Assembly: GCA_009829735.1 (NCBI GenBank)
Contig: CM020618.1
Span: 9,329,119 to 9,393,118 of the forward strand
DNA from: Pyropia yezoensis
Taxonomy: Eukaryota; Rhodophyta; Bangiophyceae; Bangiales; Bangiaceae
Length of the DNA stretch: 64,000 bases
Direction: 5' to 3'
Positions 11,378 to 22,578 of this stretch are shown in pieces. Position 1 is the first letter of the stretch, and every line of letters starts with the position of its first letter. Under the pieces are notes generated by a model, which saw nothing but the letters and a program-made list of their open reading frames with translations, was not told the DNA's origin and searched no databases. The translations under genes were made by a program, and so were the position numbers.

Positions 11378-14093
11378 TGAAGTGGGGTGGGGAGCGGGGG
11401 ACGGTGAAAGAGTTGTCATGGCGATACACTGCACCTTGGAGCGTGCGTCGCTGCATGAGCACTTGACCTAGCTTGATGGTGTGCACACGTCACGTTTCAC
11501 GCACCTCACAGATGGCTCGCAGTTCCAGGGAGGTCCCTCTGATGAAATTGTGAAGAGTGGCGGAGGCGGCGGCAGTGGCAGCGACAGCAGAGGCAGCGGC
11601 CGTCAGAGCGACTGACTGGGATGTCGTCGCCACTGACCGAGCCACTATCGATCGGTGAACGGTTGGGATCGCCGTAGCAGGCGAGACCGCCCTCACCCCT
11701 GCCGCCGTCACCGTCATCGGCGGCTGCGGCCGCGACGGGTGCGGAGGCTATCACTGTTGACCCTTGCCCTTCCGCCGCTATTGAACGAATCGGTAGCGAC
11801 GCGGGCGCCTCTTCGCCCACAGCCCCAATGAGGGGGTGGCCCGTCAGACGCGACCACGACAGCGTCGATGCGCTCGTCGCTGAGAGGCTGCGCGACCCGG
11901 ACGCGAGCCTACCCGCGGGTGGGTCCCCCCCGTGGGAGCGACGCGGCCACGACTGACGAGTCCCGGCCGCCCGCGGCCGTCACCCCTTTACCGGGGGTGC
12001 CAAACGAGGGAGAGTGCTCCGAATGAGGGAGACCCCCAGACCAGGAATCCGCCTCCGCGACGTCTGCAAGCCCGATTCGATTTCTGAAGATACAAACACG
12101 TACAGGAAATAGACAACAACCACGATATGGACAAGTCGGCGTCGCCCTGGCCAGTGCCTCTTGCTTTCCACCGAAAGTGTAAGAGTGATGCTATCGACTG
12201 GTTACAATAAAGAAGCGCTCAGAAGGTGCAATACCAGAAAGCAAGTGGTCAACAGAGACAACGCGCCATTCAGACGGCCAGGCATCTCCTTCCGAGTGAC
12301 GCGTGAGGGGCAGAGGGTGCAGCAAGTAGATGCTTTCGATGAAAGCAGACGGGAAAGGGGTCAAGGTGCAGTTACATGGGCAGCGCGGGGAGCAACCAGT
12401 CAGGTACAGCCCAATGCAAAGATAGACAACGGATAACAGCGGAGCACAACCTTAGACAATGCGATGTGGACGGTAGAAGCCCCTGTATTGTTTAGTGCCG
12501 AAGCGGCGAGGCAGAAGAGCGACAGCAGTCCCCTTGTAAAGATTGGGGTCGAGCCGTAGGAGACACCTTACGAGAGCGGTCCTCAGGGTTGTACAGTACA
12601 GTACACGCGCTGCGTGCCAGACGTGGACACCACAGAAGTATTCTAAAGGACCTCAGATAGGGACGTTTGACTGTCGCGAGACCCGTGACACAAGCGATTG
12701 TAGGCGCTGGAGTCACCGCCGGTGTCACATCGCCATGCATACGTTCAATCTCACTGAGGCGGCGGTTCAAGAGCCGGAGTACTCGTACATTTTGACACGT
12801 CTAGCATAATATGTGAATTGGGCGGTCTCGCTCGAGGGACGAATTCGATACGCTATGTACAGACAAGGACGCCTCTGTTGGTCCTCGCTTCTTGACCACC
12901 GCTGCGACGAAATCGATGTCCTTCTCATCCACAGAGCGGATGTGACACAGGTCTTTGCAGGGGCACAGGTTCCCCGTGTTCACGTGTTACGTCCAGTGGA
13001 TGCAGCGGAGGACGAGCGAGCACCAGTGCTAAACCTGGGCAGCAGCTCTGCACAGAAACACCGCCGTGGCAGACTTTCCCAAATCATCTGCGCTCGGCGC
13101 CTCCGACTGGGCCGCCGAAACCGGTCTCCAGCCCCAGAAGCAGCAGGCAGACGGCACGGGGGGCCGTCAGTGGGGATCGGGCGATGTTTGGGGCGGACGG
13201 TAGGGGGGGCGGCGGCAAATAGGGTTCGGGAGAGTTGCGGGGAAGTGAAGGCAGATGAATGCTTTGGTAGGCACGGGAGAACATTGAGGGCAGCCGCGAG
13301 GAAGGGGGAGGGTGGGCTGACGGTCGCAGAGGGAAGGACGCGTGGATACGCAGGGCGCACTCGGGAGCCCGCCGGGTTCCGCCGCCGAGGGCGCTCAGCC
13401 CCTCTCGGAGTCCTATGAGAAGACTGAACATGCGGTAGTGGGATTACAGAGCCCGCCGGGGGCAGGCCGCCCGGGCATCCATTCCAGCGGGAAAAACGGG
13501 CCAGCTCAGTGTACGGACAGGGGCCCGCTCCCCGTCAACATGGCGTGGCGGGGGTCTGCGCTTCCTTCCGACCCGCAAGGGGCCCTCATTCCTCCTCTCC
13601 GTCCTCCTCCCCCCCGCTTTCCACCCGCTGCACGACAGTGCCGTCTCGCCTCGTTCACACCGACGTCCCCCCGCCCCTTCCGTCCCCCCGCCCCTTTCCT
13701 GTCCTAACCCGCGCGCCAGTCCCTACCGCCCACTTCTGAATACAGCGGCCCGTGGCAGAGCGCAGTGGAAAAACCGTGATAGCCCCCTTGGCTCTGTGGG
13801 GGTGGCCGCCAGCACGGAGGCCAACGCCACCCATCCTACCACCGCAAAGCAGTCCCGGTCGGTGGCCTGGCCAGCAAAGTCCGGGCCTGGGAGGTCCCTC
13901 GACGACGTTTGCGACCGCTCTTCTTCTCGTCTCCACAACAAGGCTCGGCAAAAAAGAATATACATGTCCCGACACATTGGGCGACCGCGCCCCTCGTCCT
14001 AACACCCTCATGGGCTGGACGGGGCGCATTGCAAGCGACCCAGAGAACCGCGAAGAGGAACACAGGCGCCAACCACGGCGGCGGGCCCAACTC

Positions 14094-15461
14094 CTAGACC
14101 CCTTGCCCCTTGGCGTCCACCAGCGCCCGGAGCTCCGCCACGAGCGCCGCCGGCGCGCCCTCGTCATACCCCGTCCCGCCCAGCCACAGGTGCTTGGCGG
14201 CAGGGGCGCGGTCAAACCAAAAGCCACCGCTGCCGAGGCGCGCCCGCATGGCCTCCCACTGGTCGGCTGCCGCCCCCTCACCGCCGCTGCCACCCGTCGC
14301 CAGCGGCGGAGGCAGCGGCAGCGGCAGCGGCGGCGGCGCCCCCTCTGCAGCGGGGGCAGAAGCGGTGGCGGTGCCGACAATGGTCAGCCACAGGGGCGTG
14401 TCGGCGCCCTGCGTGGGCGTCCGCAGGAGGCGCTCAAAAACGCGGTGGAAGCCAGGCATGGACGTGCGCACTCCCCCCGTGTCGGCCCAACCCGGGTGGC
14501 ACGCGTGAAAGGCGACGCCGGGGGGAGCGGTGGCCGCCCACGCTTCCACAAGCGCCAGCTGTTGGCGTTTGGTGACGGCGTACGCGGCAGAGCCGTCTTG
14601 GCGCGCCCCCGCCACCAGCGTGCCGCCACTGTCGGGACGGGACGCCCCCCCGGGAGAAGCCGGCGGGCTGTCCCGCACCGTTGCGGCGGTGGCCACCCCC
14701 TCCACCTCCAAATCCGCGGTGAGCATCCCCGCCGACGACACCACCACCACCACCGATGGCCCCGGCGTGGCCACCGCTGCCGGCAACAAGCGCTCCGTCA
14801 GCGCAAACGTGCCGAGGGTGTTGGTGGCAAACACCGACTCTATGCCGTCTGCCGACGGGATGACCGTGTCGAGCATCACCCCCGCGTTGTTGACCAGCCC
14901 GTGGAGGGGCGTCCCGTCGGCAAGGTACCCCGCCGCAAACGTGTCAATGGACGCCAGAGAGGAGATGTCCACAACGTGGAGGAGCACGCGGCGGCGGAGG
15001 TCCGCCTCTGCCGCGCCCCGGTCAACGTCGCCGCCCGCCGCGGCAGCGGCGGCGCCATCCACCACCAGCTCCTCAACGGCCGCACGGCCCCGCTGCTCGG
15101 AACGGCACAGCAGGTGAACAACGCCGCCGTGGGCGGCGAGCCCCCGCGCCACCTCCAGGCCCAGCCCCGCGTTGGCGCCGCTCACCACATAGTGCTTGCC
15201 GTCGAGGGCGGCGGCGGCGACCGCCGCCTCGCTGCCGTCCGCAGCCCAGCGCCGCGCCGCTGCCTCGTATGCGCCCGCCGTGTAGCGGACCGAGCCGGTG
15301 GCGAGGAACTGGGCCGCCCGCCCCGCCGCGCCCGCGGCTGACATGACCAACCGGCGGGTGGGTGGGGAGGCGGCCAGGAGGGTGGCCGTCGCGCCCGCCG
15401 CAGCCAGGGTGGAGAGGCGGAGGGCGCCGAGACGGCGGAAGCCGCCGGCCAGTCCGCTCAT
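14094..15461 (-). CDS. DHRS12-like short-chain dehydrogenase/reductase
   Basis: Single-exon protein of about 455 aa, classical SDR fold. The NAD(P)-binding motif is SGANAGLGLEVARGLAAHGG, followed by DISSLASI, the VNNAGVM motif, the NTLGTFALTERLLP helix, VVVVVSSAGM, and the catalytic Tyr/Lys in YAVTKRQQ. The later segment CHPGWADTGGVRTSMPGF and the surrounding pattern match vertebrate/plant DHRS12-type proteins, whose substrate is poorly known. About 60 N-terminal residues before the fold are Ala-rich and could target an organelle or membrane. A Ser/Pro/Gly-rich insertion (about residues 380-410) sits before the C-terminal WFDRAPAAKHLWLGG. The ATG at 15461 is preceded on the sense strand by a pyrimidine-rich leader. 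Confidence 0.85.
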   Translation of the reverse strand: MSGLAGGFRRLGALRLSTLAAAGATATLLAASPPTRRLVMSAAGAAGRAAQFLATGSVRYTAGAYEAAARRWAADGSEAAVAAAALDGKHYVVSGANAGLGLEVARGLAAHGGVVHLLCRSEQRGRAAVEELVVDGAAAAAAGGDVDRGAAEADLRRRVLLHVVDISSLASIDTFAAGYLADGTPLHGLVNNAGVMLDTVIPSADGIESVFATNTLGTFALTERLLPAAVATPGPSVVVVVSSAGMLTADLEVEGVATAATVRDSPPASPGGASRPDSGGTLVAGARQDGSAAYAVTKRQQLALVEAWAATAPPGVAFHACHPGWADTGGVRTSMPGFHRVFERLLRTPTQGADTPLWLTIVGTATASAPAAEGAPPPLPLPLPPPLATGGSGGEGAAADQWEAMRARLGSGGFWFDRAPAAKHLWLGGTGYDEGAPAALVAELRALVDAKGQGV

Positions 15462-16889
15462 GGGTGAAGAGGGACAAGTGAAGGGGAAGGGTGGGAGGGG
15501 GGGGTTCGCCCTGCGAGGAAGAGTTGTGGAGCCGCTTCTGGTCAACAGCCAGGCGGCATGCGCGTGCATGGGCTGTTGGAAGCAGACCGATGGACGGTAC
15601 ATGTCGGTCTCGCGTGTTGCAGAGCCATCGGTGTGCCCGATCGCGGAGCACGCACAACCGTTAGCTACTGTTGCGACTTGCTGTACTTTTTTGAGCGACT
15701 ACTTGGACAACCTCTGAGTACTTTGTGTGGGATTAACTTTGTATTTACTCAAACGCCAAGCGGAGGGCACTGAGCGTGATGTGCCGATTTTCACTGGAGC
15801 GGTGTGCGGCCCGCTCCCGGCCAATGAAATTCCGCCAGCCGAGCAGTCGCTGCCGTGGTGGCGAGACCCTACGCCTGATCCCGGCCGCCGCGGCGCCTGC
15901 AAGTCTTCCGTCTGTGTCCGCCCCCCCCCACTCGCCTGTCACAGAAACCACGCCCGAGTGGGCGGACGTTGCACATGCAAACCACACAATTGTGCGGGAG
16001 CGGGGCCTGTCGACAGCTGGTGCCCCAGCGGTGCGTCTCCTCGGCTGCCAACATGGCAGCGGCGGCAGTCGTGTGGCCGTGTACTGTACACATCAAGGAC
16101 AAAGAGGCCGGAGGGGGGGGGGCCTGACGCAGGCGACGTCGGCAAAACAGGAGGGGAGCTGCCGTCCTCCCCCGCCCCTCCCTCCCCCCCCGACCCCCCC
16201 CCTCTCCGCCGTCCAGGGGGTAGCAGCGAGGCTCACCCAGGTGATGGGGGTGGGCGGGGGGCGCGGCAGCTACGGGTGCGGGCTGGTGGGTGTGTGACCT
16301 GTCACACGCGTGACGGGTTGGTCCCAGCCGCCGTGAGCCGCCCTCAATCGCAGGCCGCGCCTCTCTCCCGCCCCCCCTCCAGCCAGGCCTTTCCGGGCGT
16401 CTGTAGGTTTCGTACACGCGGAACGATTGCCTGTGCGCAGCTCCTCGCTGGCCCCCCCTTCCTCTCTCCCGTTCTGGCCGCCACGCCCGCGGGGTGGGCG
16501 CGGCGGGGGAAGAAGAGGAAAAGGGGGCCGCGGCGTTGGCGTTGGGGGCAGCTGCCGTCCAGCCGCGGCGCGCCGCGTTGGTCCAGACGGACTTCAAGGA
16601 GGGCGTCCCCCCCGCCGTCCCCGCAACCATCCCCGGCCGACGTCAAGTGCGTCTCGCAACCTCCCCCGCTATCTCCTGACCCCTCCTCCCCCCCCTGCCC
16701 CCCTCCCGGCCCCTCCTGCCGGCGACGGCGCTCGCACCCCTCCCCGCGGCTGCCGAGCTCTGGCGGTAACCCCTGCCACCGCCGCCGCACCACGGGCTCT
16801 CCCTTCCCCCTTTCCTGTATCTCCTCCAGCTCTCTCCACCCCCCCGTTTTTTCGCCCCCTGCCCTTTCGCGCACGCGTTGGCGTGAACT
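15462..16889. other. Divergent spacer SDR / CYP74-like
   Basis: Spacer of 1,428 bp between divergent starts, so it should hold both promoters. An AT-richer patch lies at about 15670-15760, and CT-rich DNA at about 16660-16880 directly precedes the CYP74-like ATG. No defined element could be assigned. Confidence 0.5.
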
Positions 16890-18382
16890 ATGGCGTCTGT
16901 GGCTCCACCTCCCATCGACGCTGACGCGCTGAGGGCGCTGCAGGCGGCCGCGGCGGCCGACACGTCGGCGCCGCCGACGGCATCAGCGGCGGCGGCGGCG
17001 GTGGCGGCGGCGGCGGCGACGGCCGACGCAAACCCCGCCGCCGCCGATGGGGCCGCCGAAGGCGACGGCGACGGCGACCGCGACCGCGGCGGCGACGGCG
17101 ACGGCGACGGCGCCCCCCCGGCCGCCACGCGCCGGTGGTCGTGGTGGCCCGGCCGGGTGGGGGCCCCCGCCGAGGCGGCCGCCCCGCCCCCCCCCGCCGC
17201 CGGCGCTCAGCGCCCCTACACGCGGATCCGCAAGCCGCTGCTGGGCATGGACGTGATCACGGTGGACGACCCGGCGGTCATTCGCACCCTCCTCGCGACC
17301 GGGACGGTGGAGCGGGTGGGGGCCCCCCCCGGCGGCGCCGCCACCGCCCCCCCCGACGCGGTGGACCACCTGCCCGCCTGGCTCCGCCGCTACCTCCCCC
17401 TCACCCGCGCCCACCCACCGGGCGGCTGGTTCCTCGCCCTCCTCCCGACCGCGTCGCCCGACTATGCGGGCCGCCGGGCGTACCTGGAGGCAAAGTTCGC
17501 GCCCACCGCCCCCGGGGGGGTGGTGCACGCCGACGTGGCCGCCGCCGCGGCGGCACTGACCACCAGCGCCGCCGCCGCGGCGGGCGCGCCGGCGGGCGCC
17601 GCCGAGGCGGCGGCGCTCGAGGCGGCCTTTGTCAACGCCATCGGCCGCCGCTTCCACGCGGGCGCCCCCGTGCCGGCGACGGTGGTGGCCGCCGCCGCCG
17701 GCGGCGCCGCCTCCCCCACCGACGCCCTCAAGCCGTGGGTGGTGTGGCGCGCCCGCCGCGCCGGCGCCACCGTCGCCGCCTACGCGCGGGCGTGCGTGGC
17801 CGCCGACGCCGACGCGGTCGCGGCGGGGGTGCCCCCGTCGGTGGCGTCGGACATTGCGCACGGCGTCCTCACCACCCCCACCCACGACCCCGGGGTGCTG
17901 CTCCTCCGGGAGGCCTACGCCGAGGCCGCCGCCGGCCGCTGGGGCGCCGCCGCCCGCCCCGTGGGCACCCTCTTTGCGCGCCTCGCCATTGTGCCGTCGG
18001 TTCCCCGGCTGGTGGTGACGGGCGGCGACCTGGGCGGGCTGCTGGCGCCGGGGGAGCCCCCGGCGGTGGCGGGCACGACGGTGGTGCGGCTGGGGCTGGG
18101 CGCCGCCGCCGCCGCCACGGGTAGCGGCGACTGGGCGTGGGCCGCCGGCGGGCCCGAACGGCAGTGCGTGGCGCGGGGGGCGATTGAGGCGTTTGTCGCC
18201 GCCGTGCGGGATGAGGTGGGCCGCCGGCTGGGCATCCCGCAGGGGGCGGGGCGGGGGGGGGGGGGGGGGGGGGGGCGGAAAAGGAGGGCGGCGGCGACGG
18301 GGCGGAGGAGCGGCCGCCGTCTGTGGCGGCGGCGGCGGCGGCGGCGGCCGCAGAGCCCGCAGAGGTGCCGGCGACCGACTGA
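16890..18382 (+). CDS. CYP74-like cytochrome P450 (oxylipin-type), frame break at G run
   Basis: About 497 aa. CYP74 enzymes (allene oxide synthase, hydroperoxide lyase) rearrange fatty-acid hydroperoxides without O2 or a reductase. Several blocks fit the family: an early KPLLGMDVITVDDPAVIRTL strand, a PPGGWFLALLPTASPDY block where plant enzymes have GGYR..YLDPSEP, an AAFVNAIGRRFHAG block, KPWVVWRARRAG where plants have TKWVLF, and the haem-ligand region GGPERQCVARGAIEAFV with Cys at about residue 426, resembling NKQCAGKDFVVLVARL. The classical P450 ExxR is not evident, which also suits a divergent CYP74. The first 110 residues are Ala/Gly/Asp low complexity and could contain a transit peptide. 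After the G run at about 18249-18275 the opening frame degenerates into Arg-rich sequence, while another frame gives an acidic/Ala-rich tail (EKEGGGDGAEERPPSV...PAEVPATD) with stop at 18380-18382. The tail is inferred. Confidence 0.58.
18249..18275. repeat. G homopolymer that breaks the CYP74-like frame
   Basis: A short G run and a run of about 20 G, separated by one C. The plausible C-terminal tail continues in a different frame after it, so the stored length is probably off by one or two bases. Confidence 0.7.
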
Positions 18383-19117
18383 GGGGGCTCCTGCACGCTG
18401 CCCCGGCCGGGCGCGGCGGTGGCGGGGGCACCGTCTGACGCAACCGCGGCCAAGGGGGGACCGCGGCGGCGGTACCGCCTGGCGTGTGCTGGGCTGTGAG
18501 CGGGCGGCAGGGGGGGGGGGGGGGGGGGGGGGTGGGGAACAGGTGCCTGCCACTACCATGCCACGCCGCCCGGCAGTCTCGTCGGGCGCCCCGTGGCCGG
18601 GGCGACAGGTGGGTTCCCCGCCACCATTCTTGGTGCGTGTGCGCGTGGACGGCCGTGCTGGAGGACCTCCTGCGGAGGCAAGATGCTGCGAAACGGAAGG
18701 GGGGGCAGGCGGCGGCTGGGCGAGGGCCGCGCAGCAGCAGGGGGTGTGGGGGGACGGGCCCTGTCGGGCGGGTGGGGCAAGGTTTATTGGGTTGGGGAGA
18801 GGACGCGCGGGGGAGTGGCGCGGGTGCGACTGTGTAGCCAGTGAGCAGTAGTTGCTTGATACTCTTTGCAGGGCTAAGGGGCGGCTTGCCACTGCCTGTG
18901 GCTACGACCGTCCCTTGGACGGCGCTTGCGGGACGGCCCCAACAAAAAGGTACAAACAAAAGGGCCGCACCACCCCCCCGCCCCTGGACGGTAGACCACC
19001 CGCACGGCGGAAAAGCGTCCCGCCAGTGAGGGCCTGCCCGTCCCCCGCCCCCCCCTCCCCCCCCTCTCCCCCGCCCCGCAGCTCCTCCCGCGCGGCGCCC
19101 CCCCCCGGCCGCGCCGT
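18383..19117. other. Convergent 3' spacer CYP74-like / MenE-like
   Basis: 735 bp between two convergent stops. A run of more than 20 G lies at about 18509-18531 and C-rich runs at about 19040-19110. No gene is seen. Confidence 0.5.
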
Positions 19118-20719
19118 CTACAGCTTCCCCCCCCCCACGGGCGCCCCCCCCCCCGCCAGACGCAGCAGCTGCTGCCGGAGGAGCCCCTTGTGCACCTTGC
19201 CGCTGGCGGTGGTGGGGAGGGCGTCGAGGAAGTAGACCCGCTTGGGGACCTTGAAGCCGCTCAGCCGGCGGGCGCACCACGCAATCATCTCCCGCTCCAG
19301 CCCGTCTGCAGGGACGGCAGCGGCAGCGGCGGCAGCGGCGGCGGCAGCGGCGGCCACGGGGGGGGGGGGGGGGGGGGCATCCGCGACGGGGGGGGGGGCA
19401 CCGCCGCTCGTGCCGCCGCCCGCCGCGGCCCCACCGGCCGTCGCGGCCGCGGCGGGCCGGGCGGGGGCGGGGGACGACCCGCGTGGCGGCACCCCCCCGC
19501 CCCCCCCCCCCCCGGCTCGCCGACACCGCCGTCGTCGCCGCCGTCGTCGCCGCCGCCGCCACCGCCACCGTCGCGGTCGCCGCGGTCGCCGCGGCGGCGG
19601 CAGCGGCAACGACCGCCGCGACGACCGCCTCCCCCCACCGGCCGTGTGGGAGGCCCACGACGGCACACCCCGCCACCGCCGGGTGGGCGCCCAGGACGCC
19701 CTCCACCTGGCCCGCGTGGACCGCCTCGCCGCCGCTCTTGATCACGTCCTTGGCCCGGCCCGTCACCCACAGGCAGCCGGCCGCGTCGAGGCGGCCGAGG
19801 TCGCCGGTGCGGAGCCACGGGCCGGCGTCGCTGTCGTCACTGTCCACCGCCCCCCGGCCGGGCCCACCGCGGCTGTTGCTACTGCCGTTGCCGCCGCCAC
19901 CGCCGCCGCTGCCGCCGCCGCCGCCACCGCCAAGGGCGGCGGCACTCCGAGCAGGGTCCCCCCAGTAGCCGGACATCAGCGTCGGCGACGCGACCAGCAC
20001 CTCCCCACCGGCACCAATACGCAGGCGCACGCCGGGGGGTGGGTGGCCCGCGGCGGCGCCGCGCGCGTCGTCGCCGGCGGCGGCCGCCCCCGCCAGCCCG
20101 CCCGCGGCGGCAGCGGCGGCGGCGGTGACGGTGGTGGCAGCGGCGGTGGTGGCGGCCAGCGGTCCGTGGTGCACAAACGCCACCGACGAGGCCGCCTCGG
20201 TGAGGCCATAGGCGCCGACGAGGTGGGCGGCCGGGAAGGCCGCCGCTAGCCGCGGGCGCAGGGCGGCGGGCAGCGCGGCGCCACCGTAAAAGAGCGTCCT
20301 CACGGTGGGGTAGATGGGGGGGGGGCGGGCGGCCGGCGTGCCGGCAGGGAGACGGGGGGGGGGGGGGGGGGTGACCAGCGCCGCCAGCACCGACGGGACG
20401 GCCACCAGCGTCGTGACGCCCGCCGCGGGGATGGCCGCGCGGGTCATGGAGAGAATGTCTGGAAAGGGCGGGGACCCGGCAGCGGCGGCCGCGGGGGGGG
20501 TGGGCAGGAAGGCGTGGCCACCGCCGACGGCGGTAACGGCAAGCGCCGACGAAAAGCCGCCAACGTGGAAGAGCGGCGCCAGGTGGAGGTACACCATGGA
20601 CGGGATGTAGGGTAGGGCGCCCACCTTGATGGCAACCGCCGCTGCCAGTGCCGCGTGGCTGAGACACACCCCCTTGGGCGTCGCCGTCGTCCCCGACGTG
20701 TAGATGATGGTGGCGATGG

Positions 20720-20754
<35 letters not shown>

Positions 20755-21784
20755 GGGGGAAGAGCTCCCAATAGAGAGGGGGGGGGAGGGGGTTGCCACG
20801 CGGCGGCGGTGCCCTCAACCAGGGGCGAGAGCAGGGGGGCGTGGCGCGACCACCTGCCGGGGAGGGATGGTGGGGTGGGAGGTTCACTGCCTCCACCGCA
20901 CCCACCGCCGGCCGTCGCGTCCACCCAGGTGTGCACCCCGGGGCAGAGGCGCCGGAGGGCGACGCCGGTGGCGATGTAGGGCGGTGCAACGACCACCGCC
21001 GCCGCCCCACAGTCGGCAATGGCGGTGGCAAGCTCGGCGATGCTCTGTCCGTCGGCCAGCGTGGAGCAAGGTTGCCGCCCGGGGGAGCACAGCGCAACGG
21101 TACTTGGCGCAGGAGCGGCGATGCCTGGCGGTCAGTCGAGCGTCCAGGAAGGATGCGCAGGGGTCGCTCTGAGGGGTCTCGCCCCCCCGACCACCCCATC
21201 CAGCCACCCCCCCACCAACTCCGACCCCCCCTACGCACCCGCATAGCAAAAAGAGTCACCTCCCCCGCCACCGCACCGCGTCGGCGCGCGCGCTTCTTCC
21301 TCCCCCCCCCTCGCCCACTCCCCACCTCCCCCCCCCCCCCAACTCTGCGCAAACGTACCCACCGCGTGTTGAGCGGCACCGACACGGCCGCCACCCGCGC
21401 GGCGGCAAAGAGGTAGGCGAGCGCCACGACGCCCGTTGGCGCCAGCACCGCCACCCGCTCCCCGCGGGTGGAGAGGCTGGTGGCCAGCGCCGCCGCCAGC
21501 GCCGACGCCACCGCGTCGAGGGTGGCGTAGCGGAGCGGGCGGCCCGCCACAACCTCTGTGGGGGGGACGGGGGCGGGGGAGCTCCCGCCGGCGGCGGGCG
21601 TCGTCGCCGCCGCCCCCGGCGCCGCGTACGCCGCGGACGCCGCGGCGGCGGGCACGCCTAGGCCCTGGCGCAGCGCACAGGAGACCAGGCCGCCCGCGCC
21701 GGGGGTGCGCGCCGCGGCGGTGAGCAGGTCACTGACCGTGGCAGCCGCAAGGGGCGGGGCGGCGGAGCCGGCGGGGGGTGCCAT
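19118..21784 (-). CDS. MenE/AAE14-like acyl-CoA ligase (AMP-binding), two exons, frame break
   Basis: ANL-superfamily ligase: acyl adenylation, then CoA thioester formation. Exon 1 is 21359-21784 and exon 2 is 19118-21044. The intron opens GTACGT, ends CAG, and joins NTRW to SIAELATAIADCG, where family members read NTRW..EL. The ATP-binding motif is YTSGTTATPKGVCLSHAAL; the A5 region is AYGLTEAAS; the A7 region is WLRTGDLGRLD; A8 is GRAKDVIKSGGEAVHAGQVE; and the catalytic Lys is in PTTASGKVHKGLLR near the C terminus. The pattern best fits o-succinylbenzoate-CoA ligase (menaquinone/phylloquinone synthesis), but the substrate is inferred. Ala/Gly insertions swell it to about 780 aa, against a usual 450-560. 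The C-terminal 120 residues lie in a different frame: the switch falls in the C-rich run at about 19493-19514, probably a homopolymer-length error. Confidence 0.68.
19493..19514. repeat. C/G homopolymer that breaks the MenE-like frame
   Basis: C-rich run with one G interruption. Upstream of it (sense strand) the ligase core is in one frame; downstream the A10 motif with the catalytic Lys is in another. Confidence 0.75.
20728..20752. repeat. Long G homopolymer inside MenE-like exon 2
   Basis: About 25 G on the plus strand, encoding a poly-Pro run directly before the SAIATIIYTSGTT motif. The frame is intact here, so the stored length is a multiple-of-three fit or happens to be correct. Confidence 0.9.
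21045..21358 (-). other. Intron of MenE-like gene
   Basis: On the minus strand it begins GTACGTTTG and ends GGACAG. Phase 0. It is inferred from family continuity across the junction. Confidence 0.75.
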
Positions 21785-22466
21785 TGCAGCCAGGAGAGGG
21801 GCCGCTGGGCAGTGGCAGCTGCAGTGGCGGCAGCTGCGGCGGCGGAGGTGGGCGACGCCCCGCGGGCGCCGCCCGGCGCGCCGAGATGGTGAGGTAGGGA
21901 GGTGCTCGGGGAGGGAGAGGGGCTGGACGACGCCTGGCGACGGCTTGGCCAAGCCCCAATTGGGACTCCACGAGTGGATGGAGGGCGAGGTGGGTGACGA
22001 GACAATGGACGAGGGCGGCGGCCACGAGGGGGATCACGGAGGCGTCCTCAAGCTGTGGGTCGGACGCGGGACCTCGGAGGTTGAGAGCCTCGTAGGCGCG
22101 AACCAATCGGGTCGCGTGATCGTCTCAAGGTGGACCAGACTGACTCGGAACGTTAAGGGTCATGGAATCGGTGGCAAACTACTCATTTGTTGTAAACATT
22201 CTGAGCCGCCATAATGTTTTTGTGCTGTCGCATTTATATCGTGGTGGTGGCACATTGGGAATGCCCTACGACACCGCTAACGAGGAGCGCTGAGGAGACA
22301 CTCGTGGCGGACGCAGCACCTCCCATCCCATCGACGAAGCTGCGAGCAGTGTCGTCCAGCCCAGGTGCGACAGTGGCCTCGTTTTCCGCCGCTCTAATCC
22401 AGGCCGTCAAGTGGTCGGTTGAAGAGTCCATGACAATCGAAACATCGCGACCATTTTCCGGCATGG

Positions 22467-22502
22467 AAATGCCCAAACCTCTTTTCCCACGTTTGGGCAT
22501 TT
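22467..22502. repeat. Perfect 12-bp hairpin in AT-richer island
   Basis: Arms AAATGCCCAAAC (22467-22478) and GTTTGGGCATTT (22491-22502) are perfect inverted repeats around a 12-nt loop. It lies inside a low-GC block and could be a transposon remnant or RNA hairpin. Confidence 0.75.
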
Positions 22503-22561
22503 TAACATACATCGAGGGAAAGCCAATGGATTCCGGGCACAAAAAAAAGAAAGCTTCGCCC

Positions 22562-22578
22562 ACAGAATAATATTCTGT
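22562..22578. repeat. Short near-perfect palindrome
   Basis: ACAGAATA-A-TATTCTGT: 8-bp arms around one base, about 60 bp from the 12-bp hairpin. Confidence 0.7.

Larger units (their letters stand above)
8642..14093. other. Gene-poor low-complexity spacer
   Basis: About 5.4 kb upstream of the SANT gene and beyond the 3' end of the SDR gene. From 8690 to 9680 it is G/C homopolymer and GGC-triplet DNA with long open frames on both strands, but none has domain-like sequence. An assembly gap follows. From 10200 to 13700 composition is more mixed, with a G run near 11350-11377 and an AT-richer block at about 12000-12900. No conserved coding segment, tRNA or transposase was recognised. Confidence 0.6.
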
